Source of the DNA: JBFMFE01 sp040752295
GTDB taxonomy: Bacteria; UBP15; UBA6099; JBFMBQ01
Length of the DNA: 64,000 bases
Direction: 5' to 3'
Assembly (NCBI GenBank): GCA_040752295.1
Contig: JBFMFE010000322.1
Location: forward strand, 1-64,000
The notes under the pieces were generated by a model. That model saw only the letters and a program-made list of their open reading frames with translations, had not been told where the DNA came from and ran no database searches. Made by a program: the position numbers and the translations under genes. Positions 16,541 through 25,371 of this stretch are shown here, one piece after another (position 1 is the stretch's first letter; each line of letters begins with the position of its first letter).

Positions 16541-17401
16541 ATGGGCTTTGAAGTGAGAAAGACGGCGGTCGTCGGCGCGGGAGTTATGGGCGGCGAGATC
16601 GCGTACGTCCTCTCGGCGGGCGGTTTTCCCGTCATGCTGAAAGACGTGGACGCAGCCCGTCTCGAAGCGGGCGTGGAAAAGGCGCGCGCGATATATTCCT
16701 TCAGGGTGAAGCGCCGCCGCATCGCTCAGGATGAGATGGACAGCCGGATGTCGCTCATCAAGCCCCGTCTCGATTACGAAGGCTTCGAATCCGCAGACCT
16801 CGTGATCGAGGCGGTTCCCGAGGACCTGGAACTGAAGAAGAGGGTTTTTGCCGAACTGGACGGAATATGTCCGCCGCCCGCCGTCCTCGCCTCCAACACG
16901 TCCGCGCTTTCGATAACGGCGCTGGCGTCGGCGGCGGAACACCGTCAGAGGATCGCGGGATTCCACTTCTTCAGCCCCGCCTCCATGATGCGCCTCGTGG
17001 AAGTGATCGGCGGCGAAAGCACATCGGAGGAAACGGTCGGAAGACTGCGCGGCTTCGCCGCCGCCATCGGTAAAACGCCGGTTCGGGTGCGTGATTCCGC
17101 CGGGTTCATAGTCAACCGTCTCCTGTGCGCGGCGATGTTGGAAGCCCTCCGTTGTGAGGAAGAGGGGCTTGCCTCGCGCGCGGAGATTGACTCGTTCCTC
17201 GTGAAACCCGACGCTGGTCTGCCGACCGGGCTGTTCAGGATGGCGGACCAGCTCGGCGTGGACCTCGTGGTTCACGTGATGGAGACGATTGAGAAGGAGC
17301 ACGGCGCAAGGTTCCGCCCACCGGAAATCCTGAAGCGTCTCGTGCGGGAAGGGAACCTGGGCGTCAAGACCGGGAAGGGTTTTTATGAATATGGACGATA
17401 G
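16541..17401 (+). CDS. 3-hydroxyacyl-CoA dehydrogenase
   Basis: This is a 286-residue protein from ATG at 16541. A GTG at 16502 overlapping the previous stop (GTGA) is an alternative start; neither has a good ribosome-binding site. GAGVMG at residues 12-17 is the NAD-binding loop, ASNTS at 118-122 and HFFSP at 142-146 include the catalytic Ser/Asn/His region, and LVE carries the paired Glu at 154. It oxidises (S)-3-hydroxyacyl-CoA to 3-oxoacyl-CoA. The core ends after one C-terminal domain; a second copy is encoded by the next overlapping gene. Thiolase follows. Confidence 0.9.
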   Translation: MGFEVRKTAVVGAGVMGGEIAYVLSAGGFPVMLKDVDAARLEAGVEKARAIYSFRVKRRRIAQDEMDSRMSLIKPRLDYEGFESADLVIEAVPEDLELKKRVFAELDGICPPPAVLASNTSALSITALASAAEHRQRIAGFHFFSPASMMRLVEVIGGESTSEETVGRLRGFAAAIGKTPVRVRDSAGFIVNRLLCAAMLEALRCEEEGLASRAEIDSFLVKPDAGLPTGLFRMADQLGVDLVVHVMETIEKEHGARFRPPEILKRLVREGNLGVKTGKGFYEYGR

Positions 17402-17627
17402 AAGACGGGAGATCGTGGAGCGGATACTGACAGCCGCAGCCGCGGAGGCGAAGCGGCTGGCGGGGGAGGGCGTGGCGTCGGAGGAAGACGTTGACACCGC
17501 AATGCGGCTTGGCGCGCTTTTCAAAAAGCCACCGTTCGAATACATACGGGAAATCGGCGGCGAGGACGCCTTTGCCGAACGGCTGAAAGGGTACGCCGCA
17601 AAATACGGCGGGAGATTCAAAATCTGA
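17385..17627 (+). CDS. Stand-alone 3-hydroxyacyl-CoA dehydrogenase C-terminal domain
   Basis: This 80-residue protein starts with ATG at 17385, 5 bases after GGAAGGG and overlapping the dehydrogenase gene by 17 bases. RILTAAAAEAKRLAGEGVAS followed by EEDVDTAMRLG matches the consensus of the second 3HCDH C-terminal domain (E-A-x-x-L-x-x-E-G-V-A-S-x-x-D-V-D-x-A-M-x-L-G). In FadB-type enzymes this domain is fused after the first one. Here it is a separate translationally coupled polypeptide that probably assembles with the 286-residue protein. An ancestral frameshift that split one gene is an alternative, but the good ribosome-binding site argues for real expression. Confidence 0.78.
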   Translation: MNMDDRRREIVERILTAAAAEAKRLAGEGVASEEDVDTAMRLGALFKKPPFEYIREIGGEDAFAERLKGYAAKYGGRFKI

Positions 17628-17677
17628 CCGTCCGCGGGGACGTCCGCGGACGTGGTTCCGAAGGGAGAGGTCGAGCA

Positions 17678-18862
17678 ATGGAGGACGTGGTAATCGTAAG
17701 CGTGGCGAGGACACCGATCGGTTCTTTCGGGGGAGTTTTCAAGGACGTGACGGCGAGCGAGCTTGGAGTCGCCGCGGCGAAGGAGGCGATAAGGCGCGCC
17801 GGGCTGGAAAACGACGCGGGCATCATCGGGGACGTGATCTTCGGCAACTGCCTTATGCGCACCGACGAGATCAACATAGGACGGCACATCGGGTTGACGT
17901 CCGGCATTCCGTTCACGACCCCCGGCATGACCGTGCAGAGACAGTGCAGTTCGGGGATGCAGGCGATCGTTATCGGGTTCTACGAGATAGCGTGCGGCGA
18001 CGCCGAGGCGGTGCTGGCGGGCGGCGTGGAGTCAATGAGCAGCACGCCGTATTACCTCAAGACCGCCCGGTGGGGCGCGCGGCTGCGCGATTCCGCCATG
18101 ACGTGCGGCGTCATGGAGGGGCTGACAGATCCCTACACCGGTCTCATCATGGGGCTGACGGCTGAAAACCTTGCGGAGAAGTACGGCATCACGCGCGAGG
18201 AGCAGGACGAGCTTGCCTTTACGAGCCATCGGCGGGCGTGCGCCGCGATCGAGTCGGGCAGGTTCAGAGACGAAATCGTCCCGGTCCCGGTCAAGCAGCG
18301 CAAGGGCGACCCGAAAATGGTTGACACCGACGAGCACCCGCGCCCCGACACCTCGCTCGAAAAACTCTCCAAACTCCCGCCGGCGTTCAAAAAGGACGGC
18401 ACGGTCACCGCCGGCAACTCGTCCGGGATAAACGACGGCGCCGCCGCCGTCGTCCTCATGTCCGCCGGGCGCGCGTCGAGGATGGGTGTAAAACCGCTCG
18501 CCCGCATCGTCTCGCACGCCGCCGCGGGCTGCGAGCCGGAACTGATGGGGTACGGTCCCGTCCCCGCCACGAAAAAAGCGCTCGAAAGGGCGAGTCTCTC
18601 ACTCGACGATATTCAGCTCATCGAGCTTAACGAGGCTTTCGCCGCTCAGTACCTCACGTGCGAGAAACTGCTGGGGCTGGACCGTGGGATCACCAACGTC
18701 AACGGGAGCGGCATCGCGCTCGGTCACCCGGTCGGGTGCACCGGGGCGCGCATCGTCGTCAGCCTGATTCACGAGATGATGAAAAGGAATCTCAAGACGG
18801 GGCTTGCGACGCTGTGCGTGGGAGGTGGGATGGGGAAGGCGATGGTGATCGAACGGGTCTGA
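17678..18862 (+). CDS. Acetyl-CoA acyltransferase (thiolase)
   Basis: This 394-residue protein has the complete thiolase active site: nucleophile Cys90 (QRQCSSGMQA), His350 (GHPVGCTGAR) and Cys380 (LCVGGGMG), plus NEAFAAQ. It cleaves 3-oxoacyl-CoA or condenses acetyl-CoA units. The length is standard for type II tetrameric thiolases. Position after the dehydrogenase gene suggests the pair converts 3-hydroxybutyryl-CoA or similar to acetyl-CoA. Degradative versus biosynthetic direction cannot be read from sequence. Confidence 0.93.
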   Translation: MEDVVIVSVARTPIGSFGGVFKDVTASELGVAAAKEAIRRAGLENDAGIIGDVIFGNCLMRTDEINIGRHIGLTSGIPFTTPGMTVQRQCSSGMQAIVIGFYEIACGDAEAVLAGGVESMSSTPYYLKTARWGARLRDSAMTCGVMEGLTDPYTGLIMGLTAENLAEKYGITREEQDELAFTSHRRACAAIESGRFRDEIVPVPVKQRKGDPKMVDTDEHPRPDTSLEKLSKLPPAFKKDGTVTAGNSSGINDGAAAVVLMSAGRASRMGVKPLARIVSHAAAGCEPELMGYGPVPATKKALERASLSLDDIQLIELNEAFAAQYLTCEKLLGLDRGITNVNGSGIALGHPVGCTGARIVVSLIHEMMKRNLKTGLATLCVGGGMGKAMVIERV

Positions 18863-18926
18863 CGACCGAAGCTCCGGGAACGGCGGCGCGTGATTCCACG
18901 AGACCGTCCCGCGGCGGTGTCGCGGT

Positions 18927-20345
18927 TCAGAAGTTTTTGTTCTTCCGGTTTGGGGAGGCGTCTTTTTCAGGACCGGCCTTATTGGATTTTGAGTATTTCC
19001 GTGATTCGCCGCCGGGAGCGGAGGCGCCGTACATTTTTTTCCTGATGGATTCGAGCCTCTGGCGGATCGCCGACTCGCTTCCCATGTCCGTGGGGACGTA
19101 GTAGACGGCGCCCTCAAGCCCCGGGGGGAAATATTCCTGTTCGACGAAGTGTCCGGGGAAGTCGTGGGGATAGAGGTAGCTGTCGGCTGAGGTTTTTTCC
19201 TTTGTGAAATCGTAGTTACGCAGGTGCAGCGGCACCGCCTCGAGGGGTTTTTCGAGGACGTCCTTTTTCGCTGATTTCAGCGCGCGGTAGGCGGCGTTGC
19301 TCTTCGGGCACGACGCGAGGAACACGCAGCAGAACGCGAGCGGGATTTCCGCCTCGGGCATGCCGACGTACTCCACGGCCGCGGAGGCGGCGACCGCCAC
19401 CGAAATCGCCTGCGGTGAGGCGCACCCGACGTCCTCGGCGGCGAAGATAACCATCCGCCTGGCGATGAACTCGGGCGCCTCGCCGCCTTCAAGCAGGCGG
19501 ACCATCCAGTAGAGGGCGGCGTCGGGGTTGCTTCCCCTCATGCTCTTGATGAACGCGGACACCACGTCGTAGCGGTCGGTCCTGAGGCGGTCGTAGTCCA
19601 TGGCGCGGTGCGCTGCGACCTCCCGCACGTGCGCGCTCGAGATTCGGTTTCCCCTGCCCGTGAGCATGACGGAGAGTTCGAGCAGGTTGAGGAGCACTCT
19701 CGCGTCGCCGTTGGCGAGAAGGAGGAGTTCTTCCGCGGCATCCGCGCCCAGCGCTCGCGGCGCGTACGCGCCTTCTTTCTCCAGTTGAGCGAGCGCCCTG
19801 TCGAGGAGCTTCTTCTGCGCCGGGTCGCCGAGCCTCTCGAAGTGGAAGAGGGAAATGCGGGACCTGATCGCCGGGTTGAGGACGAAATAGGGGTTTTCGG
19901 TGGTCGCGCCTATCAGCGTGATCAGACCGCTTTCGAGGTGCGGCAGGAAGGCGTCCTGCTGCGCGCGGTTGAAGCGGTGAAACTCGTCCACGAAGAGAAT
20001 CGTGCGGCGCCCCGATTCGCCGAGCCTGTCGCCTGCTTCTTTCACGACGCGGCGGATATCGCTGAGCTGTGACGTCACGGCGCTGTACGCCTCGAAGTGC
20101 GCGTCGTTGCCTGCGGCGATGAGCCGTGCGAGGCTTGTCTTTCCGGTGCCGGGCGCCCCCCAGAAGACCATCGAGACGAGGAACCCCTTCTCGATGATGA
20201 GCCGCAGGGGTTTGCCTTCGTCGAGAAGGTGTTCCTGCCCCACGAAATCCTCAAGGGTTTTGGGGCGCATCCGCGTTGCGAGGGGGTTGGCGCGATTCAG
20301 TTCCTTCCTCATCGCCTCGTCGAAGATTCCGGGTTCCCTTTTCAC
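18927..20345 (-). CDS. rarA: Replication-associated recombination protein A
   Basis: This is a 472-residue AAA+ ATPase of the RarA/MgsA/WRNIP1 family, acting at stalled replication forks. RPKTLEDFVGQEHLL near residue 27, Walker A GAPGTGKTS at 63-71, Walker B FVDEFHRF at 118-125 and sensor GATTENPYF identify it. The C-terminal MgsA tetramerisation domain is present (RGSNPDAALYWMVRLLEGGE, then YLYPHDFP). The start is GTG at 20345 with GGAGAA upstream; an ATG 11 codons in is the alternative. A 35-residue basic low-complexity tail extends beyond the usual end. Confidence 0.94.
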   Translation of the reverse strand: MKREPGIFDEAMRKELNRANPLATRMRPKTLEDFVGQEHLLDEGKPLRLIIEKGFLVSMVFWGAPGTGKTSLARLIAAGNDAHFEAYSAVTSQLSDIRRVVKEAGDRLGESGRRTILFVDEFHRFNRAQQDAFLPHLESGLITLIGATTENPYFVLNPAIRSRISLFHFERLGDPAQKKLLDRALAQLEKEGAYAPRALGADAAEELLLLANGDARVLLNLLELSVMLTGRGNRISSAHVREVAAHRAMDYDRLRTDRYDVVSAFIKSMRGSNPDAALYWMVRLLEGGEAPEFIARRMVIFAAEDVGCASPQAISVAVAASAAVEYVGMPEAEIPLAFCCVFLASCPKSNAAYRALKSAKKDVLEKPLEAVPLHLRNYDFTKEKTSADSYLYPHDFPGHFVEQEYFPPGLEGAVYYVPTDMGSESAIRQRLESIRKKMYGASAPGGESRKYSKSNKAGPEKDASPNRKNKNF

Positions 20346-20382
20346 GCGGACGTTCTCCGGTTCCCGTCCGGGCTTGAACGTT

Positions 20383-21390
20383 CTATTTTATTCCCGCGTT
20401 CGCGGTTCGTGCGTCCAGGCGGGATGAAATGTCCATGATGTATTCCGTCTGTTCGGGGACGCCGGATATGACAAGACGGCGGCGTTCTTCGCCGGTTTTT
20501 CTTGCGAAGAACGCCGCGAACCGGGCTTTCGCCGGCTGCGTTTTACCCTCGACGACCCTGTCGAGGGCGTAGTGGATGTGTGGGAACATCGAGATGCCCG
20601 AGTTCCCGACAAGCCCGATGGTCTGCCCGCGCTCCACGCGGTCGCCCTCGGTGATCTTGAGAGAGCCTTGCATGAGGTGATAGATCTCGCTGACCTCGCC
20701 GTTTCCGTGGTCAATCCGGACGAAGTTCGCCTTTCCCATTTTCGTCGTCATGGGTCCGTGGTCCGGCATGTCGTTTTCGGCTCGCACGATGTCGCCGGGC
20801 GCGGGCGCGACGACCTCCCGTCCCCAGGCGAAATAGCTCTCGTTCCGGTTGCTGTTTCCCTTCGACATGGCGCCGTCAATCATCACCACTAAGTCCCAGG
20901 CGAATTCGTTTCCCGTGCCCTCCTGGTGTGAGATCACGCCCCGGTTGCCCTGCACGACGAACATTTCGCCCCTGAAGGGAAAGGTCAGGATCGTTTTCTG
21001 ACCGTCGCCAGCGTCGTTTTCGAGGATGGGGAGGAAGTCGGTTGAGGACAGTCTGCCGGACAGCGCGCATTCGAAGACGGTTCCGGCGTCGCCGGCGTCG
21101 AGCGCGTCGAGGAAATCTTTTATCCGGGGGTACCTGTTGGCGGAGAGCCAATCGGCAATCTTCGCCAGCGCGGACTCTTCTTTTTCCGTGAGCGCGCCGT
21201 CGGCGGCGGCGATGTTTTCGAGCGCGTCGGCGAACCCGCCCGAGGTCGAGCGGATCGGCTCGAAGAGCTTCAGCTTGCAGGGGCATATCGCCTGAAGATC
21301 AGCCGGCGAAGCGAGCAGGGAGCAGGCGCACAGCGCGAGGGCGAGCCTGAGGTGGAAGCCGTGTCCTCGTGGCGGGGCGCTTTTTTTCAT
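20383..21390 (-). CDS. Secreted M23-family (LytM) peptidase
   Basis: This 335-residue protein has a signal peptide (residues about 15-35, ending near ADLQAI). A central all-alpha region comes next, then an M23 domain in the C-terminal half: FAWDLV (first metal-ligand region), APGDIVRAEND, HGNGEVSEIYHLMQGS and the HIH ligand motif at 271-273. M23 enzymes cut peptidoglycan cross-bridges. The ATG overlaps the stop of the upstream PhnD-like gene (ATGA). The N-terminal extension of about 120 residues is not recognised. Confidence 0.82.
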   Translation of the reverse strand: MKKSAPPRGHGFHLRLALALCACSLLASPADLQAICPCKLKLFEPIRSTSGGFADALENIAAADGALTEKEESALAKIADWLSANRYPRIKDFLDALDAGDAGTVFECALSGRLSSTDFLPILENDAGDGQKTILTFPFRGEMFVVQGNRGVISHQEGTGNEFAWDLVVMIDGAMSKGNSNRNESYFAWGREVVAPAPGDIVRAENDMPDHGPMTTKMGKANFVRIDHGNGEVSEIYHLMQGSLKITEGDRVERGQTIGLVGNSGISMFPHIHYALDRVVEGKTQPAKARFAAFFARKTGEERRRLVISGVPEQTEYIMDISSRLDARTANAGIK

Positions 21391-22448
21391 TTATGTTTCT
21401 GGTCGCAGAGATCGAGGCAGATGTTTTTGTCTTCTTCTTTTTTCTCTTTATCGCAGTTCTTTCTGCATTTCTTGAGTTCGCCTCTTTTTTTTGCCAGCGC
21501 TTTAAGCTCCAGCATATAGGCTTCGTGTTCCCTTATCCATCCTCTTTTGAGCGATCTCTGGTAGGAGTCCTCGAGGGATTTCATAAGCTCGGGCGAGGCC
21601 TCGGCGAAACCCACCCCGGCTGTTTTCATGATGTTGAAGACCACTCCCATTTCGGGGTCGTTGTGCGCGTTGAACAGGATCGCCTTGAACTTGTTCATCA
21701 CGTCTTGATCGAGGTTTTCTCTGTACACTGGGAACACGCCGTTCGTCATCGCCTCCGTGCAGACGAGCGGAACGACGTTGGGGTTGCTGCTCTTTATAAC
21801 CTGGTAGAGCGTTTCCGACATGAGGAAGGTTTCGAAGCTTCCCATCACGACGCCCGTCGGGAGGGCGAAGAAGCTGTCCACGGGAACGAGCAGCTTGAAG
21901 AACTGCGTAGGAGGCTCGTCTATTCCGTTTTCGTACATCAAAGCCCGCATGGTGGTCCAGTCGAGCTGCGTGCCGCCCGCTATTCTCTTCCCCCGGAGGT
22001 CCTCAAGTTTTTTGATGCTGGTCCCTTTTTTGATGAAAAGACAGTTTTTCTGGGTTATCTTTCCTCCCACCGTGAGGAGGGCGACGGGTTTGATCGGGAC
22101 GTTCTGCTGACGCGCCTCGCGGTAATGGTGGTAATCCATCCAGGAGAAATCCCCTCCCTCCTTGAGCCGTTCCACCGTCTTGTCCATCGCCTCGTCCTGG
22201 CTGTCCTTCGGTGAGCCTACCATCTCGTAGTCGAAGGAAAGCCCGGTCTGCTTCTCTATTTTTTTTATCAGTTCCTCCCCTATCTGCTTTATCGTATCGA
22301 GCGAGAAGCCCACGCCCTCGATATTGAATGTGGGGGCTATGAAGAGAAGCTTTGTTTTTTCCTGGAGTAATGCCGGCGCGGAAAGTCCCAGCGCTGATGC
22401 TGTCATGAGAACCAGGAAGGATTTTATTCGCGTCATCATTTCCGACAC
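21387..22448 (-). CDS. PhnD-like periplasmic substrate-binding protein
   Basis: This 353-residue protein has an N-terminal signal peptide (hydrophobic core SFLVLMTASALGLSAP). A two-lobed type II binding fold follows, like phosphate/phosphonate transporter component PhnD: FSWMDYHHYREA, LTVGGKITQKNCLFIKK, LEDLRGKRIAGGTQ and a C-terminal lobe. The final 40 residues are Lys/Cys/Glu-rich (four Cys). No ABC permease or ATPase gene is adjacent, so it may be a stand-alone sensor or an orphan. It is translationally coupled to the M23 peptidase gene. Confidence 0.72.
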   Translation of the reverse strand: MSEMMTRIKSFLVLMTASALGLSAPALLQEKTKLLFIAPTFNIEGVGFSLDTIKQIGEELIKKIEKQTGLSFDYEMVGSPKDSQDEAMDKTVERLKEGGDFSWMDYHHYREARQQNVPIKPVALLTVGGKITQKNCLFIKKGTSIKKLEDLRGKRIAGGTQLDWTTMRALMYENGIDEPPTQFFKLLVPVDSFFALPTGVVMGSFETFLMSETLYQVIKSSNPNVVPLVCTEAMTNGVFPVYRENLDQDVMNKFKAILFNAHNDPEMGVVFNIMKTAGVGFAEASPELMKSLEDSYQRSLKRGWIREHEAYMLELKALAKKRGELKKCRKNCDKEKKEEDKNICLDLCDQKHK

Positions 22449-22626
22449 CCCCGGGGCGTTTGCGAGACCCGTCTGTTCAAATGAGCAGGCTTTCCCTTTA
22501 TTCGATCTGAAATGTCCTGATCCATGATAGCGACCCGTTTTTGCGGTGTCAAACGGCGGGGCGCGCCCCCCCCGCGGCGCGGTTGTTTTTCGCCGCGGCG
22601 GTTTCTCAAACCCTTCCCGCGCGTTG

Positions 22627-22632
22627 TATAAT
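22627..22632 (+). promoter_or_regulatory. Possible -10 element for the PorV-like gene
   Basis: TATAAT lies about 80 bases upstream of the ATG at 22712, in a 263-base divergent intergenic region (22449-22711) otherwise made of GC-rich runs. The region 16-18 bases upstream has only a poor -35 match. Confidence 0.35.
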
Positions 22633-22711
22633 ACTCACTACCTTTTATGAGAAAAACCGCGCCTGTATTACACCCGTCGTTCCCGCGGACTGTTTGGGAA
22701 AGGAGACCGTC

Positions 22712-23782
22712 ATGAAGAAACTGTTTGCGCCGGTTTTACTGACGCTGGCGTTTTCCAGCGGCGTTTTCGCCGCGAAGGTAGCCATGGAAGAGTTGAACGG
22801 CTCGGACCTCGGCATGGGCGTCGGCGCGAGGGCGATAGGGATGGGGGGCGCGTTCGCCGCGCTTGCGGACGACGCCTCCGCTATGTACTGGAACCCCGCG
22901 GGGCTGACGCGGCTCGACACGAACGAGACGATGCTGATGGCGGACCAGGACCCCATTCGTTACACCTTCAAGGCGATGGTGTTCCGTCCGAAGGAGTGGA
23001 GGAGAAAGAAGTCCAGTCCCGCTTTCGGCGCGGCGCGCACCAACAGGCTCAAGTACAGGGGTGAGGGCGACTGGAGAAACGACACCTTCGCGCAGCATCT
23101 CATAGACCTGAGCATGATTGACGTGGACCTCGACGAGCCGAAGTGGGCGGGGACCGGCGGCATTGACTCGCGGACGTGGGACTCCAGATTTTCTTTCGCC
23201 TGGACCTTCCCGTCAATGGAGCGTCTTTCGATGGGCGTGAGCTACGTTGATTTCAAGTGCGTGACCACCTTTTACGCCGGATGGCTCCAGAACGCGTGCC
23301 AGGTCGTGGCATACGACGCGTGGGACCTCGGGCTGCTGTACCGCGCCGGCGGGAAGATGCAGTATGGATTGACGCACCGTAACCTCTTCGAACAGACCAA
23401 GCCGAAGTATCTCACGGTCGCCGCCGCTCTTTTCAAGAACGAGGACACCACTTTCACGCTCGACGTCGAGCGCATTTTCGGCAACTACAGCAGTAACCTG
23501 CGGAAGGTCCGGTTTCTGATGGTTCGGGCGGGGATGGAGCGCCGTCTCGACCAGCGCTGGGCGCTGCGCGCCGGGCTTATCTTTCCCCTTCAGGCGCATA
23601 CGTCCACGCTCGGCGACCTCAAGGCGAACCTCCCCAGTCCCGGGTTCGGCGGCGCGTTCGGCGTCGGATACACGTACAAAACCACCTCGCTGGACCTCGC
23701 CGTGTTCGGCGACCCCGGAAGGAGCTACGTCGAGCATGACGCAAGGATAAATTACTCGCTCACCCTGACGCAGAGGATGTGA
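22712..23782 (+). CDS. PorV/UPF0164-type outer-membrane beta-barrel protein
   Basis: This is a 356-residue protein from ATG at 22712, six bases after AAAGGAGA. The signal peptide ends near FAAK (residue 22). GARAIGMGGAFAALADD and MYWNPAGL at residues 38-65 form the N-terminal signature of PorV/PorQ and OMPP1/FadL-like barrels. Beta-strand-like alternation continues to the last residues, ending in an aromatic-containing strand. PorV proteins shuttle type IX substrates in Bacteroidetes, but no other T9SS gene is here, so a general porin-like role is equally possible. Confidence 0.8.
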   Translation: MKKLFAPVLLTLAFSSGVFAAKVAMEELNGSDLGMGVGARAIGMGGAFAALADDASAMYWNPAGLTRLDTNETMLMADQDPIRYTFKAMVFRPKEWRRKKSSPAFGAARTNRLKYRGEGDWRNDTFAQHLIDLSMIDVDLDEPKWAGTGGIDSRTWDSRFSFAWTFPSMERLSMGVSYVDFKCVTTFYAGWLQNACQVVAYDAWDLGLLYRAGGKMQYGLTHRNLFEQTKPKYLTVAAALFKNEDTTFTLDVERIFGNYSSNLRKVRFLMVRAGMERRLDQRWALRAGLIFPLQAHTSTLGDLKANLPSPGFGGAFGVGYTYKTTSLDLAVFGDPGRSYVEHDARINYSLTLTQRM

Positions 23783-23833
23783 ATTCCGCGCCCTTCTGCC
23801 CGGCGCGCCGGTCGCGGCGCCGGTTCGGCTTCC

Positions 23834-25210
23834 ATGTCCGGCTCATCATCAGCCCCCGAAGATCGTCTCCCCTTATGGCGCGGGCTTATGTACGCGTCGG
23901 GCAACCTGTCGAGCCAGTTCCTCCAGTGGGCTTTCGTGATGTACCTCGCTTTTTACTACTCTCCCGGCGGCGGCACGGGATTCAGGGAACTTCTCCCCAT
24001 AGGACTCACGACGGCGGTCCTCGCCGTCGGGCGCTTCCTCGACGGATTCCTCGAGCCGGTCGTGGGTTACTGGAGCGACCGCACCCGCACACGGTGGGGA
24101 CGCCGCATCCCTTTCATAATGTTCGGGGGATTTCCGATGTGCCTTTTCTTCCTTCTCATGTGGTATCCGCCTTTCCCCGACAGCCTCCCGCTCACCACCC
24201 TGCATCTCGTCGTCACCAACACCGCGTTCTGGTTCTGCATAACGCTCGTGTTCTGCCCGTACCTCGCCCTCCTTCCCGAGATAGCGAGGTCAAGCCAGGA
24301 CAGGGTCTTCATATCGCAGCTCATGCAGGTTTTTCTCATGCTGGGCACCGGCTTGGTGATGATACTGCCCTCCGTTTTCAAGAGGAACGATTATGGACAC
24401 ACGGGGATGTACGCCGTCGTCGCGCTTCTCGCGCTTGTCGCCATCTACATGCCCGTGGTCGGTGTGCCGGAAAAAAGGTTCACGCGCGCCAGGGGGGACG
24501 AGGACGACTATACCATTCTCCAGGCGCTGAAATGGACCTTCACCAACAGGGCTTTCCTCGTTTACGTGATCAGTTCCCTCTTCATGCTCCTCGGGTTTCA
24601 GACGATACTGAACACGTTCATGTACGTCATCACCGTTTTTCTCGGGAAGCCCCAGTCGTTCACCGCCGTCGTGTTCGGCATCATTGCCGTATCGGTTTTC
24701 GTGTCTTTCTTTTTCATCCACAGGTTCGCATCAAGATATTCCAAGAAACTGATGCTTTCGGTTTCCTACCTCGCGCTCTGCGCCGCGCTGCCGATGCTGT
24801 ATCTGCTCGACGCCGAGACCGTTTTCGGAATGCCCACCATCACGGTCGCCTGCGTGTTTTTCTTCATCATGGGCGTGCCCGTGGCGGGCATCATATGCCT
24901 GGGGCTGCCCATCATCGCCGACATCGCCGATTACGATGAGAAGGTGACGGGGAAGCGCAGGGAAGCCATTTTCTTCGGCGCCCAGGGGATTCTCCAGAAA
25001 TACACGATTTCGCTCACGTATCTGACGCAGGGTTTTCTGTTCGGGAGGTTCGGATATTCAGTTGACAACCCCTTCGGGATCAGGTTGATCGGACCCGTCA
25101 CGGCGGTGTTCGTGCTTTTAGGGCTGGTAATTTTTCTGTGCTATCCCCTCGACGAAAAGACGCTCACACTCAAGCCGACGATTCCGTTCCGCTGGAAAAA
25201 GACCCGGTGA
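23834..25210 (+). CDS. GPH-family MFS sugar:cation symporter
   Basis: This is a 458-residue protein with about 12 hydrophobic segments. DRTRTRWGRRIPFI after the second segment is the glycoside-pentoside-hexuronide family loop (D-x-T-x-x-R-x-G-R). DYDEKVTGKRREAIFFG in the second half is the matching GPH block. Members such as MelB import oligosaccharides or hexuronides with Na+ or H+. No sugar hydrolase is adjacent, so the substrate is unknown. It follows the PorV-like gene by 51 bases on the same strand. Confidence 0.87.
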   Translation: MSGSSSAPEDRLPLWRGLMYASGNLSSQFLQWAFVMYLAFYYSPGGGTGFRELLPIGLTTAVLAVGRFLDGFLEPVVGYWSDRTRTRWGRRIPFIMFGGFPMCLFFLLMWYPPFPDSLPLTTLHLVVTNTAFWFCITLVFCPYLALLPEIARSSQDRVFISQLMQVFLMLGTGLVMILPSVFKRNDYGHTGMYAVVALLALVAIYMPVVGVPEKRFTRARGDEDDYTILQALKWTFTNRAFLVYVISSLFMLLGFQTILNTFMYVITVFLGKPQSFTAVVFGIIAVSVFVSFFFIHRFASRYSKKLMLSVSYLALCAALPMLYLLDAETVFGMPTITVACVFFFIMGVPVAGIICLGLPIIADIADYDEKVTGKRREAIFFGAQGILQKYTISLTYLTQGFLFGRFGYSVDNPFGIRLIGPVTAVFVLLGLVIFLCYPLDEKTLTLKPTIPFRWKKTR

Positions 25211-25260
25211 CGCGCGCTTGCCGCCCGCACGTACGGTACGGTTTATGTTCCCTGCGGGCG

Positions 25261-25280
25261 CCGGGGGCATGTGCCCCCGG
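25261..25280 (+). terminator. Strong GC hairpin after the GPH symporter gene
   Basis: CCGGGGGC, an ATGT loop and GCCCCCGG form a perfect 8-base-pair stem, 50 bases after the stop at 25210. There is no proper T-tract, so it may be a Rho-assisted or processing hairpin rather than a classical intrinsic terminator. Confidence 0.4.
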
Positions 25281-25371
25281 TACTGGATTTCGAAATTTCC
25301 CTCGAGTTTAAAAAATTTGCTTTTTCAGGAAAAAGGTTTAGAATTTGATACCGGAGGGAATATAACATTCA

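Noticed and set aside
16349..17887. 512-residue minus-strand frame over the dehydrogenase and thiolase genes
   Set aside because: The plus-strand enzymes have complete active sites; the minus frame has no recognisable domain.
25261..25280. Calling the GC hairpin a classical intrinsic terminator
   Set aside because: The stem is strong but no T-tract follows; listed only as a tentative terminator.
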